Below the pieces are notes generated by a model that ran no database searches, was not told the DNA's origin, and saw nothing but the letters and a program-made list of their open reading frames with translations. From Hydra vulgaris (Eukaryota; Cnidaria; Hydrozoa; Anthoathecata; Hydridae), in assembly GCF_038396675.1 (NCBI RefSeq), contig NC_088920.1, positions 64,859,001-64,923,000 on the forward strand: a DNA stretch of 64,000 nt, read 5' to 3'. Position numbers and translations under genes: made by a program. The first letter of the stretch is position 1; the number at the start of each line of letters is the position of its first letter. Positions 10,927 to 24,339 of the stretch are shown piece after piece.

Positions 10927-12075
10927 CTTCAATAGAGAAACTAATTAGAGTACCTAAAACTTTATTTTAGTAAATAATTAGTTTATGTAATCCCATATCG
11001 TGGTTTTTGAAGGCGATTCATATTGATAAAGGTGTTCTTTAGACATTACTAGAAAAACTATATAATTTTTTATACAATTACCAAATTATAAGAGATACAC
11101 TCTATAAATACGGTATTACACTTTATAAAAACGCTGAAAAATGTATAAAGTTGATTCATGACGACCTGCACGGATTCCTGAAAATCGGAACATTGAAAGA
11201 TGTCCTATCGATCTCATCTAAGTTATTCAGGCGATTCTTTTACACGTGTACAAAAGTTGAAATACTGTTTAAAAAGAATTTTTTTGATTCATAACTTTAC
11301 ATTTTTTTTCTTTTTTAAGCCGTTTAAATTCATTAAACCCAATTTGTTTAAAATTTGACAGGATATTTAAAAACAATATTATTAGGTTACAAGCAAGAAA
11401 AGTTCTTTAAAACGTGTCGTGGGGATTCCAGCTAGCACACCACGTTGGGTTAACATAGTATACTTGCGAAACAACGGTTCCGATGTTTGACTCAACGTAT
11501 TGTGCTAGCTGGGATGATATACATGTTAACTCAATCTATTATACTGTTAGACTTTTCCTGCAACCAATCTATGTTGATAGTAATAAAGGTAATGACGATT
11601 TTATATATATATAGAATAAACAAAATATTTATATAAATATCTCAAAGAAATAAACTCTAATAAAATTTACCTACAGACGGCAGTAATTTATGTATTAAAA
11701 ACTATTTATTACTAACGTGGTTTATAAACTACTTTCGTTAGTTCATCAAAAAAATAATATTTAACATATTTCTTGACAACAGCGAACCATTTTGTTAAAT
11801 ATAAATAAAATTTTAACCATTCAATCATCAGCATTGAAAACTGTTGAACTAAATAGCCAAGCACACTATAACCTTTTCATTTAAGACGAATTTTTTTCCA
11901 AAATTGAAGATTAGAACTTTCACATTCACATGTCAACGATCCATAAATCATCATGCAAAAAAATTTTTGGATTATTGGCATGTATTAAATAACAATAAAA
12001 CAAATAATTCAAAACTGTCTTTAAAAATCATTTATGTATCAATTAGGAAGATAGAAGCCACACAATACTAATTAA
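10927..12075. other. A+T-rich spacer
   Basis: Nothing coding is supported. It contains the small inverted-repeat element at 11425-11516. Confidence 0.4.
11425..11516. mobile_element. About 90-bp miniature element with CAGCTAGCACA ends
   Basis: CCAGCTAGCACACCACGTTG at the left and, in reverse complement, CCCAGCTAGCACAATACGTTG-like sequence at the right form about 20-bp terminal inverted repeats. The interior is under 55 bp. No protein can be encoded. Confidence 0.65.
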
Positions 12076-12190
12076 GTAATATCCTGGTGTTTTGAAGTCT
12101 TCCATTAATATCCTTGTTTTGAAGTCTTCCATTAATATCCTGGTGTTTTGAAGTCTTCCATTAATATCCTTGTTTTGAAGTGTTTTGGAA
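12076..12190. repeat. Minisatellite, alternating 32/35-bp units
   Basis: Four tandem units built on 'ttttgaagtcttccattaat' alternate between a 'cctggtg' and a 'ccttg' linker. This suggests a two-unit higher-order repeat. Confidence 0.85.
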
Positions 12191-12754
12191 TCTTCTAAAT
12201 AACAAAAATAACCACAAAACTAAAAAAGAAAAAAATTAAATAACCATAGACTATCCCTAGTAAAATAATCTATAAGATTTAAGATTCTATAAGATTTTGA
12301 AACTGAAAAAATTCTTAAAAAATGTCTGAAAATATTTTTGAACCTTTCTTTAATTTGGCACATTTTTTGCTTATAAAGTTATGCAACTTTATGTTAAATT
12401 AATGCAATTTAAAATTTGATAAGATAAATTTGAATTAAAGAAAATAAAAATGCGTTAAACATTTGTTTTTACTTTACTCCGCTAGAAAATACTTTGCAAT
12501 TGATTTTGTAAATTAAATTTAGATACCGAATAAAGTGAAAAAAAAATGTAACAAGAAGTAACTAACCAGTTTTAAACCAAAATTAAGAAACTTCTATAGA
12601 AGTTAGTTGACGAAATCATCCAAAGTTTTTCTCAGGCTTGTTCTTGCACTTACCTTTAATGAAGTCAACAACAAATTTTCTTCTGGAAATTTTTATCAAT
12701 TAAGATTCTGCTTAGTAGTGGAAGCAGTTTGTATATATACGCATCAAAGATCTT
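12191..12754. other. A+T-rich spacer, no gene seen
   Basis: No supported feature. A short open frame at 12607-12849 has no recognisable motif and runs into the LINE 3' tail. Confidence 0.4.
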
Positions 12755-15445
12755 TTTTTTTTTTGACATCTTTACTTCCAATAAGGCTGCAAGCAACCAC
12801 TATTAGAAGTTACTGGAAGAAAAAAGACGAAATTTATAGAGAAAGATAACAATTAGATAAATTCCCAGATAACGATTAGAAAAATTTCAAAGAACTGATA
12901 TTCAAGAAAAAATACTAGACAAATAAAAATTTTTGGAGCACTTAGAATGAGACTTAATTGAATGATAAGTAACACAAGAATGAATTTTAGTTGATGGCAC
13001 GAGAGACACTAGCTTTTCAGAGCAGTGCCCATTACACTATTTGTAGAAAAGAGAAAGAAAAGCACCATTACAACAATATGACAATGGTTGGAGGTTGGCT
13101 GTAAGAGCAGGTCCAACTATGTTTACAATGCGTTTTTGCACCTTGTCTAAAAGAGAAAGAGCACCATTGAAAGATCCGCAACAGTATCATTGGAAAATAT
13201 GACAACAGTATTCCATACAAGGACCAATTTGAGATTTATAAAGATAAAGAATAGAATTCTGAGTAAGAAAGTGGCGAGCACGATAGAGATGCAACCTTAG
13301 CAGATGCTAATTTTGCAATTGATTTGATATATGGTTTCTAAGAAAGATTGGAAGTAAGAGTTAATCCTAGAAGATAAAGGGTAGATAACTCATTGAGTAC
13401 ATTACCGTTTATAAATATAGGAAGATCTAGATAATTGTGATAACAATTAGCTGAAAAAAATTGAGTTTTACCTGAGTTCACCAGCCACTGAGAGCTCCAT
13501 GCTGTAGCAGAAGTGAGATCCTTTTCAAGCTCAATTGCCCCCTCTAAGCAACTAGAGAGTGTTGGTTTCTTATCAAGACAAGAACAAATAGTAGTACCAT
13601 AAGCAATCAATGCCACCTTTAATATCAGGCTTGGGTAGGAATTGCGTGCGATCGAGCGCTATTGCTGACCACACAAATAATTTTATTTTTGACAACTTGA
13701 CCATGACTGTTTAGATGTTTAGATGATTTTTTTAAAAATTTTAGAAATGCACTGAAAAAAAACGCTCACTAAACTTAAACTAGGAAGAATATTAAAAAAA
13801 TAATAATAATAAAAAAAAAAAAATTACAAAAAAAATATATATATAGGCACCTAAATAAAACTAGAAAATCTCAAACTCTAAGCCAAATTTACTTTCTGTT
13901 ATGTTTTCAATTGCGCTTAAAATAAATTGATTTAAAACTTATCGTTTCAAACGTTTTATTAAAGTTATGCAAAATGTTTTTACAAATTACTTCTAATGAT
14001 TGTTTAATGAATGAACAAACATTATTTAAATTCTTAAAAACTATTATATATATTATTTTTAATTAATAAAAAAAAAAAATGAAAAAAAAAATTGTTTAAA
14101 AAATAACTTGGTCTAGTAATTTTTCATAATTTCATGCTCTGATTAGTTAGTCAAGTTAAAAAAAAAAAAGTTTTAAACAATTCTTTGTAAAAATAGAAAC
14201 AAAACAAAAAAAAATAAAGCAATTAAATCATTCCATTGCAACGGAATATTTAGTTTAGCTTTTTCATAATTTAAAGTAACTTAAAAAAGTTATCTTTCAA
14301 AAGATTTTTAGAAAGACATGCAAGAATAGTTTCAAACGTTTAAGTTTATCATTAAAAATACATGCCTACATAAAAAAAATTTAAATATAACATCATTTGT
14401 TAATTTACACAGAATGCGTTTATTTTAAACATTTGCTATAAATAATTTATTTTATTTCAAGCCTTCGCATAAAAGAAAAACTTTAGAAAAGATCAAAGAT
14501 TAAAAGTTATTCATAACGTAACATTTTTTTGGATAGCATTTAAAATGTTAAGACATCAAAACCACAGAGGTCAAATTGTAAAGGAAAAAAATTATAAGCG
14601 AGCTCAGTTAAAGGGTGTGATCGCACAACATTTCTGTCCAAGCATGGATGTGAGAAAATCTGGAAGATCGTTAATGTAAATTAAAAAGAGTATAGGGCCA
14701 AGGATACAATCTTGAGAAACCTCTGAAGTTACAGGATATGAAGAAGAGTGCTGTCAATTGAGGATGACTTTTATACTACGATTGGAAGGAAAGGATTCAA
14801 TAATTCGAAAGATGATACCTGATACACCATAAGAAGAAAGCTTATGGAGTAGACCAGCATATCAAACTTTATTAAAGGCTATAGAAATGTCGAGAGCGAT
14901 AGCCTTAGGATCTCCACATCTATTTAACGCACGATAAAACCTATCAGTTATTACCGTTAACAAATCTAAAGTAGAACGAGAAGATCAAAATCCATATTGA
15001 TGATCAGAAAGTAAGTTATTAGATTCAAGATAAGAGATTAAGTGTTTATGAATTAAAGACTCAAAAACCTTGCTTATGATTAGCAGAAGACTAATGGGAT
15101 GGTAGTCAGACAAGTCAGATTGCTCTACAGAATTTTTCAAAATAGGGATAACAGATGTGCTTTCCATATATAAGATTTGCCCTTATTATAGACACTGTTA
15201 AAGATTGTCCAGAAGTAACAAGAGCCTAATTTTAAAGATAAAATACGAGATTTCGTGACTTGTTAGCGGGCTTTGGAGTTAGACAAAACCTTTTTACAAC
15301 GGTTTCTAGCAATAGTAAATAGACATCTGTTTTCTAGAGAACTATTTTGCTGATAGATATAAAAGTAATGGTTTCGATTGAAAATTGCTGCAGTACAATA
15401 AGAGGAAAACCATGGAGAAAAGGTCACTAAGCCAGCAACCATCAT
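12755..15445 (-). mobile_element. CR1-like LINE, copy B (interrupted)
   Basis: Minus-strand copy of the same family as copy A. From 5' to 3' it shows the linker NHYFYIYQQNSSLENRCLF (15445-15263), the RT fingers region SDYHPISLLLIISKVFESLI and LLSDHQYGF (15167-14985), and INDLP near 14670. After an interruption at 13626-14646 it resumes with the active-site region and ELEKDLTSATAWSSQW (13617-13338). The active site reads LIAYGTT where FADDTT is expected, so both catalytic aspartates are lost. The 3' tail ends near 12755. It faces copy C head to head. Confidence 0.85.
13626..14646. mobile_element. About 1.0-kb non-coding insertion inside LINE copy B
   Basis: The LINE sequence stops after 'gccacctt' (about 13618) and resumes at about 14647, judged by comparison with copy A. 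The insert has imperfect terminal inverted repeats: CAGGCTTGGGTAGGAATTGC at the left and, in reverse complement, CATGCTTGGACAGAAATGTT at the right, both followed by GTGCGATC. The interior is A+T-rich and non-coding, so it looks like a non-autonomous DNA element, possibly hAT-like. I saw no convincing target duplication. Confidence 0.6.
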
Positions 15446-15619
15446 TCTTTAGGTATATTAAATGTTAACAGTATTTTTATGAGACTTCTTAATTTAGTCT
15501 GCAAGTTTTTTTTAACAGTATACAGGAATTAAACGCTTAAAAAACATATAAAATGTTCTAAATTATACAAAAAAAAACAACTGGTTTGCACATACATAAT
15601 AAACCTGTTTATGATAAAA

Positions 15620-16585
15620 CAACTTCTTCTGTGTCCAAACTGCCGTAGGATTGCGGGAAATTTTATGCAAATTTTCATTTAAGTCTCTGGATTTTTTATT
15701 TAAAGTTTTTTACGAAACTTCTTGGATTCATGCTGGCTTGGAATTCATCCCTTTCGACAATTCCAAGTCAAGCCACACTCTTTGTTTTCCAACCTCCATG
15801 TTTTTCCTCTCATTGTGCTGCTGCAAATTCCAATCATAACGATTACTTTATTATCTATCAGCAAAACAATTCTCCAGAAAACAGATGTCTGCTTAGTATA
15901 GTTAAAAACTATTGTAAAAGATTTTGTCACCTCACATAAAGATAAAGCTGAATTGTTTGCTAAGAACATCTCATCAATATCATCTCTTGACTCCACTAGC
16001 TGCATTCTACCTGATGTAGGTTAAAAAACAGATTAATAAATTTATACAATACAATACAAAAACAGGTTAATCCATTGCCTGACCTTTGTATCACTCCAGC
16101 TTCTGTATCTAAAGTGATTTCCTGCTTAGACAAGATAACATACCTGATATAGTCTTGCAGAAGTGTTCTTCAGAACTTTCATCTATACTTTCAAAACTAT
16201 TTAAGAAGTTTAACATTATTTCTTACTATCGTAAGCAAGGATTTTGAGTCTTTACTTAACAAACACTTAATCTCTTATCTTGAATCTAATAACTTTCTGA
16301 ATATGCTATTATCGCTTATGATACTACCATTAAATCTATCTTGATAAGAAGCCAACACTCTCTGATTGCTTAGAAGGGGCATTTGAGCTTGAAAAGGTTC
16401 ACACTCTCTGGTAAACTTTTCTTCATCTTGTTTTTCTGATTCATATAACTTGGAATTTTTTAAGTCGTCTTTAAATTATTACTTTGCTCTATAAATTTCA
16501 TTTTTTCTCTTCCAATAACTTTTAACTCTAATAGTGTTTGCTTGCAGCCTTGCTAGAAGTGAAGATGTTGAAAAAATAATAATAA
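15620..16585 (+). mobile_element. CR1-like LINE, copy C (internally deleted)
   Basis: Plus-strand copy. Shifted frames give the linker (LSISKTILQKTDVCL; about 15730-15940), then HKDKAELFAKNISSISSLDS, PLPDLCITPASVSKVISCLD and the RT fingers block FESLLNKHLISYLESNNF (about 16240-16300). The sequence then jumps directly to the region just after the RT active site (YDTTIKSI near 16320). The C-terminal half is mostly deleted, and the common LINE 3' tail follows at 16500-16585. Confidence 0.75.
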
Positions 16586-18900
16586 TTGTTTGATGAGAAA
16601 AAAACCAAGTAATAGGATGGTTTTTGAGTAATCAAAAATTAATCATTTTTATTTTACCAGGTTTCAAATAAAATACTCTAAATTTTACAATGAATTTTAT
16701 TAAAATATATTCCTATTCATAGTGAAATTAATATCATAAATATTTAAGGTTGTTGGAGATATTGATTAAAACATTCCTATTTTATTGTTATTTCGCTCAA
16801 CAAGAAAAAAATTTCAACTTAAATGTCCGTGTTTGTATTTAATGTTTCCAATGTTCCTGTTTGCATCTTATATTAAACATTAAAAGTGAGGGACTAATCA
16901 AAAAGTTATTTATTATGAAAATTATCTTGGATTTCCTGATTTTTTTCCTACTATCTTTTGTGAATAATTTGGTTATAAATCAACTTTAAATAGTTTATTT
17001 GAAAGATCTCACTCATTGCAAACCGAAAGTATTATTTTAATTCTATTATTTAATGAAAAAAGCAAGATTTTATATTAAAAATTGAGGTAGGAAAAAGAAA
17101 TCAAAGTTTAGAACTTTTTATAACAATGTTATGAAAAGTTATAAAAAAGTTTATGAAAATTATTTTTCAGTTTGTTTTTTTTAAATATTCTTCATGTTTT
17201 TTTTAAACGACAGTACTTTTTTATAAAAAGTTATAAAAATGAGCAATATTGTAGAGATTTAAATATAATAATTCCCACCCTGCCCAAACTGATAGTTATC
17301 CACAAGTAGGATTTTTTTAGGCACAAGAAGTTTAAATAAACAATGTGTATTAAATATACTTTTTTACTTTAAAAACTAACATTGAAGAAAAAATTTTTTA
17401 AGCAAACATAATCATACAAACAAACATTATGTACATATAATCTATTTTTACAAATCAGAGTCAGACAAACAATGCAGCTATATTATTTATCTGACTGCTT
17501 TACATAAATTAAAAAAATTTATATTTATATGTAAATGGATGTTTTATATTTTTATTGGAACAAAAAAACCTATCAAACTTTTGGTAAAACTAAGCAAAGA
17601 GCTGCTTCAACTTCTCAATTAAAAATTAATATTCTTTTAATCAAAATAAAAAGTAAAACATAATATATAAAAACAAGGTAAAAGTAAAAACCATTCTAAA
17701 AGATATAATTACCAAAAGCCAATATTGGGACTATCATTTTCATTGTTTTGTTTTTTCAACCTTTTTTAGCAAGATCTTCCCCTACTGTTATTGTTTTTAT
17801 ATGTTTTCAAATTTAACAAAATTAGAATATTCAAATAATCACATTTTTAACTTTAAAAATGACTACATTAACACATATTAATAGCACATTATCTGACAAA
17901 AAGTTTAATAGAACTTTCTCCATTACATTATTTATGAATAGTTTACCATTTATTGTAATACTGGTTTCCGAAGGAATTTAGTAGACAATTTAAAAATCTC
18001 TTTTACCTTAATTCTTTAGTAATTTGGTCAGATTGCTAAAAATGCTTTTTATTTGTTATATAGACAACAATCCATAAATGTGTTTGAGTACAACAACATG
18101 TAATAATAAACAATTACAAAATAAAACTGTTTAATACTTTTTTTTTGGTTATATTACTGTGAACTGCATTTAGTAAGATTATCTAGAAAAAATTTCTAAA
18201 TAATATTTGCTCAATAGAATTGGATAACCATACTGTTACAGAATGTACTGATTGAAAGTATTTTCATAGTAATTGTTTTGTAATTGATGAAGCTGTTCAG
18301 AAAAACATTGCATTTATCATAAATATGTATTTAATGGATTTTTGAAACAAATATAATTGACCATATAGTTATTAATAATAAAAATAATAATAATAATATT
18401 AATGATTGAAATTATTAATAATATTAATAACTATACAATATAAATTTTTTGGTAAATATCATAATGATAGAAACATCAATATAGGTAATGTAAGAGATCT
18501 AGATTCCCGGTGAAATCCATGTAAATTTTTTTTTGTTTTAATAACGAATCAAATGTAAATAAACTATACTTAAGGTGGACGTTTTTTTCAGGCACCCCTC
18601 TTTAGTAAGTAAAAAACGAGTCTTACGTGAGATCAGTAATATTAAAAACAAAAGGTAAAACCCAGTGGGAGGGGGCAAAAGCAAATTTTGTGCCCTTTTG
18701 CTAATTTAAGAAGCTTTTTATTTTAGCAAAACCTAGCGGTCAAATTTGGAAGATTTTGAGACGCCATTGACACTTTTTTTTGGGGGGGACTCCGTCCCAT
18801 CAACCACGGCCCTCAGGTCTTACTCAGGGCCAGTATATATGGGGACAACCCCTTACAGTGGCTGAATATTAAGCCACAGAAGATTTATCCTTCTAATATA
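16586..18900. other. Long A+T-rich stretch
   Basis: No host gene recognised. A G/C-richer patch at 18570-18835 (gggaggggg, ggggggg, 'ccacggccctc', 'cagggccag') resembles CAGGGCC-type non-autonomous hAT elements. I could not match two ends. Confidence 0.35.
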
Positions 18901-19085
18901 CAACCCTCGGAATTAGGAAAAAACTAACTGTTAGAGGTCGGCATTAGGTCGGCAAAAAAAATTTGACTTAAAGGGTTTACCATAAAACCTAGAAACGAGT
19001 TCGACAATTTTTTGCCGACCTCAAACATTTTAAGGTTGGCTATTAGGTCGGCATTGCCGAATGCCGACCTTAATTCCGAGGGTTG
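18901..19085. mobile_element. 185-bp miniature inverted-repeat element
   Basis: It starts with CAACCCTCGGAATTAGG and ends with the complement of CAACCCTCGGAATTAAGG, giving 15 matching terminal bases before the first mismatch. The interior carries AGGTCGGCATTAGGTCGGCA-type motifs repeated in inverted orientation near both ends. No ORF. It is hAT-MITE-like in its end sequence and size. Confidence 0.8.
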
Positions 19086-20370
19086 AATATATTATTAGAA
19101 AACAAATTGAAAATAAAAAAGAAATATTGTCTTTATAGAAAAATGTTCATTCAAACAAATAAATAAAAGGAAGGAATGTAACTATTTTGTTTAAATTAAC
19201 CTATGTAGTATTATTTTGAAATTTTTTGTCCTTCTTTTAATTGGACAAAATAATTGGGTTACCTTCTTCAAAGCTCTTTATAGTTAAATAAAGATTGTAA
19301 ATTTACTTTAAATGTTTATTTGTTAAATATAAATCAAAATGATACTCTGAATGCCGGTAAACAAAAAATTGAAAACAAAAACTAACCTTTGATATATTGT
19401 ATTACTGATTAATTATTTATCTAAAAAGAAAAAACCATTCTTTCCACAAAATCCAACTTTACAAAAATAAAACTATAATGAAAAAAAATTGATTTTTACG
19501 AGAAACAATTTTAAACAAATAAAAAATTTTGCAAATGTTGTAGCCACTGTATCTTTCAAGTTGACCAACTTTTTCTTAATTCAAAACTCGTCATTGATAT
19601 AGCGAAAGAAAAAGAATTAGAAAAAAAATTATTAACATTACAAACCACGTTCAAACAAAAAATGAAGGATGTTCAATACTTAAGTCAGTTTCCTGGATAA
19701 AACATGAAATTAATTTTGAATTTAAAGAAGTTATCTGGAAACTCTTAAACGTATTAGAAATGCCAGAGTTAAAGAAAAAGACTTAGTCCAAAAATATTTC
19801 ATTTGCTTTGTTATTTATGTTTCTTTTGTAAATATTAAAAGATTTCCATTCGTTTTTACTGACCGTTTGCATACTTTGGCTATCTTTCGAGGCCCAGGGA
19901 TTATACTTATAATTTATAATTTTTTTCGGTTTTTATTGAATTTTATAAATTGTTGAGATTGTAAGTCTACTCATTGCTCTCTTTTTTTTTCAATATATAA
20001 AATTATAAAAATTATAGGATTAAATTTTTACTTCAAAAAATTAATTAAAAAAAAAATTTCAAAATCAGAAAAGAAATTTGAGGTTATTATAAAACGAAAA
20101 AAAGTCTTCCGGTGGAAAAGAGATTTTGTAACAAAACAAGTCTCATAAAAATATGTAAAATAAAACGATGTAGATGCAGACAAAGCAAAAATTAAAATGA
20201 AAAAAACAAGGTAAACAACAAACAAATAAATAATAATAATAATAAAAATAATAACAAAATCGGTAAAAAATAATTCTTTGTTTAATAATTAAAATGTCAC
20301 TTTGTTTCCAGCCAGAGAGTCATGATGAAATCAAAATAAGTTAAAGAAAAACCATAAAGCAAAGAACAAG
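19086..20370. other. A+T-rich spacer
   Basis: No supported gene. Positions 19560-19690 have a lysine/glutamate-rich open frame without recognisable domains. Confidence 0.35.
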
Positions 20371-20480
20371 ATGCACTTGCAGTGGCCAAAGTACAAAGTG
20401 GTGAATTTTTGCGAATGAAAGTTGTTTAATCATTCAGAATACCAGTAGTAACTGTTTACAGGTGTGTTTACAGGTGTGTC
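20371..20480 (+). pseudogene. Pipsqueak-type helix-turn-helix relic (transposase N-terminus)
   Basis: The plus-strand frame reads ALAVAKVQSGEFLRMKVV, a stop, then SFRIPVVTVYRCV. The spacing A-x-x-x-V-x-x-G-E ... F-x-I-P-x-x-T-x-Y resembles psq/pogo-family DNA-binding helices. A stop codon interrupts it and no catalytic domain follows. The call is tentative. Confidence 0.3.
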
Positions 20481-20799
20481 CTCAACATATTTGAAACAAT
20501 TGGCAGTGGTTCAAATATGAGATTGCTGCAACAACTTAAATCAACTCTGGCAAATAAGCTCATCAAATTAACCTATAGGAGTTTAGATAGAACTCACATT
20601 AAATTTAAATTATTTGGAAATTAAATTAAAAAGGACGAAATCTTTTCCCTTCTGCTCTCTTAACTCCTCTATGCTTGCATAAATACGACACATTTCTAAA
20701 TTTAAATTTTTCATCAAAAGGTTTAGAACCATCACACAAGCGTATTCTATTGTTTTTCGTAAAAAAAGTTGGAGCCAATTTTGGCCTACCAAGATGGCG

Positions 20800-21069
20800 G
20801 CGGCTAGAACTCGTCCCCTCAGTATTATCTTGTTTTATCTACAAATGTAATAAATAGAATGTTTGATCTAATAAATAAAATAAATAGAAAAAAAATATAT
20901 ATATAAATAAAAACAATGTTCTACCTGATTTAATATATTATATTATATTACATAAAACATTGTATTTATTTATATATAATTTTTTTTTGTATTCGTTTTA
21001 TATCTTAGATTTTATTCTTTACATTTGTAGATAGAACAAGATGATACTAAGGAGACGAACTGCTAACGG
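20800..21069. mobile_element. 270-bp foldback element with ~60-bp arms
   Basis: Positions about 20800-20860 and 21010-21069 are imperfect reverse complements: GGCTAGAACTCGTCCCCTCA at the left, then a shared TATTATCTTGTT/TATCATCTTGTT and TATCTACAAATGTAA. The core is A+T-rich with its own smaller inverted repeat. Immediately left, 20791-20801 reads AAGATGGCGGC. No coding potential. Confidence 0.75.
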
Positions 21070-22941
21070 TTTGAATCGTAAAAAAATTTTGACCAAATAA
21101 GAAAAGTAAACTATTTTGAAGGAAAATTATTTGAGTTCCGAAAGTTATTTGAGTTTCTAATTCAAAAACCCACTTACGTACAATGTTAAGTAAAATACAC
21201 TTTGAGTATACACGTACGTTGTGTATACTCAACGTGTGTACAGTACACGTTGTTTACAAAGTTTTCCTTTGCGTAAATCGGAACTTCTTTAAGTCTTTTA
21301 GAAACTCGACTCTTCCACTAAACTCTTTCAAAACCTGGAAGATGGAAAATATAATTGGAGGCTCTTTCAAAAAAATCCAATGTTCAGCGAATTATTATAC
21401 TTAAATATTTTCAGTTTCGTCTTGAAACCGTTTGTTTAAAAAAAAAAGATTTGAAAAAAATTACTTTTTTAAAGTGCGTGTAAAAAGATTATTTTAAGTA
21501 TAACAAAAAGCCAAACAACGGCTTACGGTCAAAATTAATAAACAATAAAAGCAGCTGTCAGCGGCATATGGTGATAAATTTTAACAATTGACAATGCAAT
21601 GCATACACTGTTTTTTTGAGCTTTGAGTTTCTTCATAAAAAATAATGCTTATGCAACAACAACAACAGTGGTTCAAACTATGTTAGTGCCTTTAACTCGC
21701 TTAGTTTAGTCGAGGAAGAAAAGCAGAGAAAAAAGGAGAGTATTGAGCTGGTCAATTCAATGCTTTTCTTGTTAAATAAAATTCTACTGCTCCAATGATG
21801 ATACCATTGTTGGGATATTAGTTGTTGGTATCAATAATGATACATTGTTGATATCTTGCTGGAGAAAGTTCTACAGTTCCAATGATGATATCATTAATCC
21901 AAAGCATTGTCCTTATGCATCTCAAACATTGAGTTTTCTTGCTTGTAAGGATTCCCAGAAAAAGCTATTTGAGCTATAATGCGTTTGAATGCCTATGTAA
22001 ACTGTTTAAAATTAAAATTTAAATAATTTTGTTGAGATGTCTGACAAAGTAAAGCTATGAAAGATAAGCTAAATTACGGAACAAAATACGGAAGGTAAAT
22101 CACGAAGAAAAACAAAGAGGAGTGGAATGAGTATGTAACAGTGACAGCTCCCTTGCTTTCTGTCTTGATAGGTTACAGGCTGATAATGATGTATACATGG
22201 ACTACTCTCTCAACTTAGGTTGGTGAAAGGGAGGAAGTGTTCAGATATAAATAAAAGGGTACTTTTGCCTTTTCTTGAAATATTTTTTCAGTAAATGTAT
22301 TATAGTTTAATAAATAATACCAATTTATATCAATGATACAACCAAAAATGCTAGTAGTCTCTATTCACTTGACACATAAAAATATATAGTTGCCTTATAT
22401 TTTAAGAACTTATTTGTACGCCTTTTTAAAGACAACACTAGCATGCCAACCAAAGAGTGGTCTTTCTTGAAGGATTTACCTTCAGAAATATATAAAGCAT
22501 AAACAAAACTAACTTAACTAATAATTCAGAAACATAAAATGTGATACGTTATTGTGGGTTTAAGTATCCAGAAAAAGTTAAAAGTTATTTTTATCAAAAG
22601 TTAAATTAATTTTTCTACTTCAAGCGCTTTCTGAATTATATGTGTAAGTGCAGACGGTGAAACGCTGCATACTTGTATAAATCCAGCCAAATATGTAATG
22701 CATGGACAGAAGGTTATTCCAAAAATTGTCGCATATTACTTGATAGAATTTTGAGTAAAAAATATGAGGCAACAGTCATCAGCTCATCGCTCTTTAAGAT
22801 GATCTTAAATTTATAAGAACTTTATTTGTGACAAAACCAAAGTTAGCTAAATAATTTACATACTAAACTGCTAAAGTACTATATGAGGTTGCTTTTATTC
22901 ACTTGATTTTAATAATTGGTTTAAATTTTAATCTCTTCATG
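21070..22941. other. A+T-rich spacer
   Basis: No supported gene. Positions 21775-21905 contain reiterated 'ccaatgatgatacc'/'gttgatatc' motifs; 21204-21246 holds a short 'acgtacgttgtgtatactcaac' inverted patch. No splice-bounded conserved exon was recognised. Confidence 0.35.
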
Positions 22942-23031
22942 AACACTTCATGATTTATACCATATTGTGGTGTTCAATATACCAAATTGGAACACTTCAT
23001 GATTTATACCATAGGGTGGTGCTCAAAACAT
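22942..23031. repeat. 49-bp tandem duplication
   Basis: Two copies of a unit beginning 'aacacttcatgatttatacc' start at 22942 and 22991. Confidence 0.85.
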
Positions 23032-23062
23032 TATCTTTTTAAAAAATGTCTTCTTATATATA

Positions 23063-23097
<35 letters not shown>

Positions 23098-23116
23098 ATT
23101 GGTAAAAAACACTTAT

Positions 23117-23939
<823 letters not shown>

Positions 23940-23972
23940 CTAGAAAAAGTAATACGAGGGTTAATTTAAAAC

Positions 23973-24067
23973 CTACCCAGTGGGCATGCATCGTCAGGGG
24001 GACGTCCCCCGGACGTTCTTTAAACGTCTAACGGACGTCCCCCGGACAACGCGTGTCCACTGGGTAG
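23973..24067. mobile_element. 95-bp miniature element with CTACCCAGTGG ends
   Basis: It starts CTACCCAGTGGGCATGC and ends with the complement of CTACCCAGTGGACACGC. The interior has GGGGGACGTCCCCCGGACGT and repeated GACGTC words, so most of it can pair with itself. It lies upstream of the hypothetical minus-strand exon ending at 23939. Confidence 0.75.
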
Positions 24068-24339
24068 TCTATAGGATAACTTAACACATTCGCTCTTTTG
24101 TTATGTCTAATCTACTTGGATTTTTATATTAAGTTAGATAATTATGTGGAACTTTATGAAGTTTCTGCTTTAATGTTTAGTTTTATACAGCCTCACTTCT
24201 GTCAAATTCAAAATTAAGTTATATCAGATTAAATGCGGCATAAGAGCGTTACAACGCAAAGTATACTTGCTCTTTCTTCGGATTCTCCGGATTCTATTAT
24301 TTATCTCATAAAATAGTTGTCATATCTGGAGCGGATCTT

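Noticed and set aside
18570-18835. A further CAGGGCC-type miniature element
   Set aside because: G-rich composition and one terminus-like word are present, but I could not match two inverted ends.
20816-20857. Short gene starting at ATGGCGGCGGC
   Set aside because: The reading frame closes after about a dozen codons and the sequence is the arm of a foldback element.
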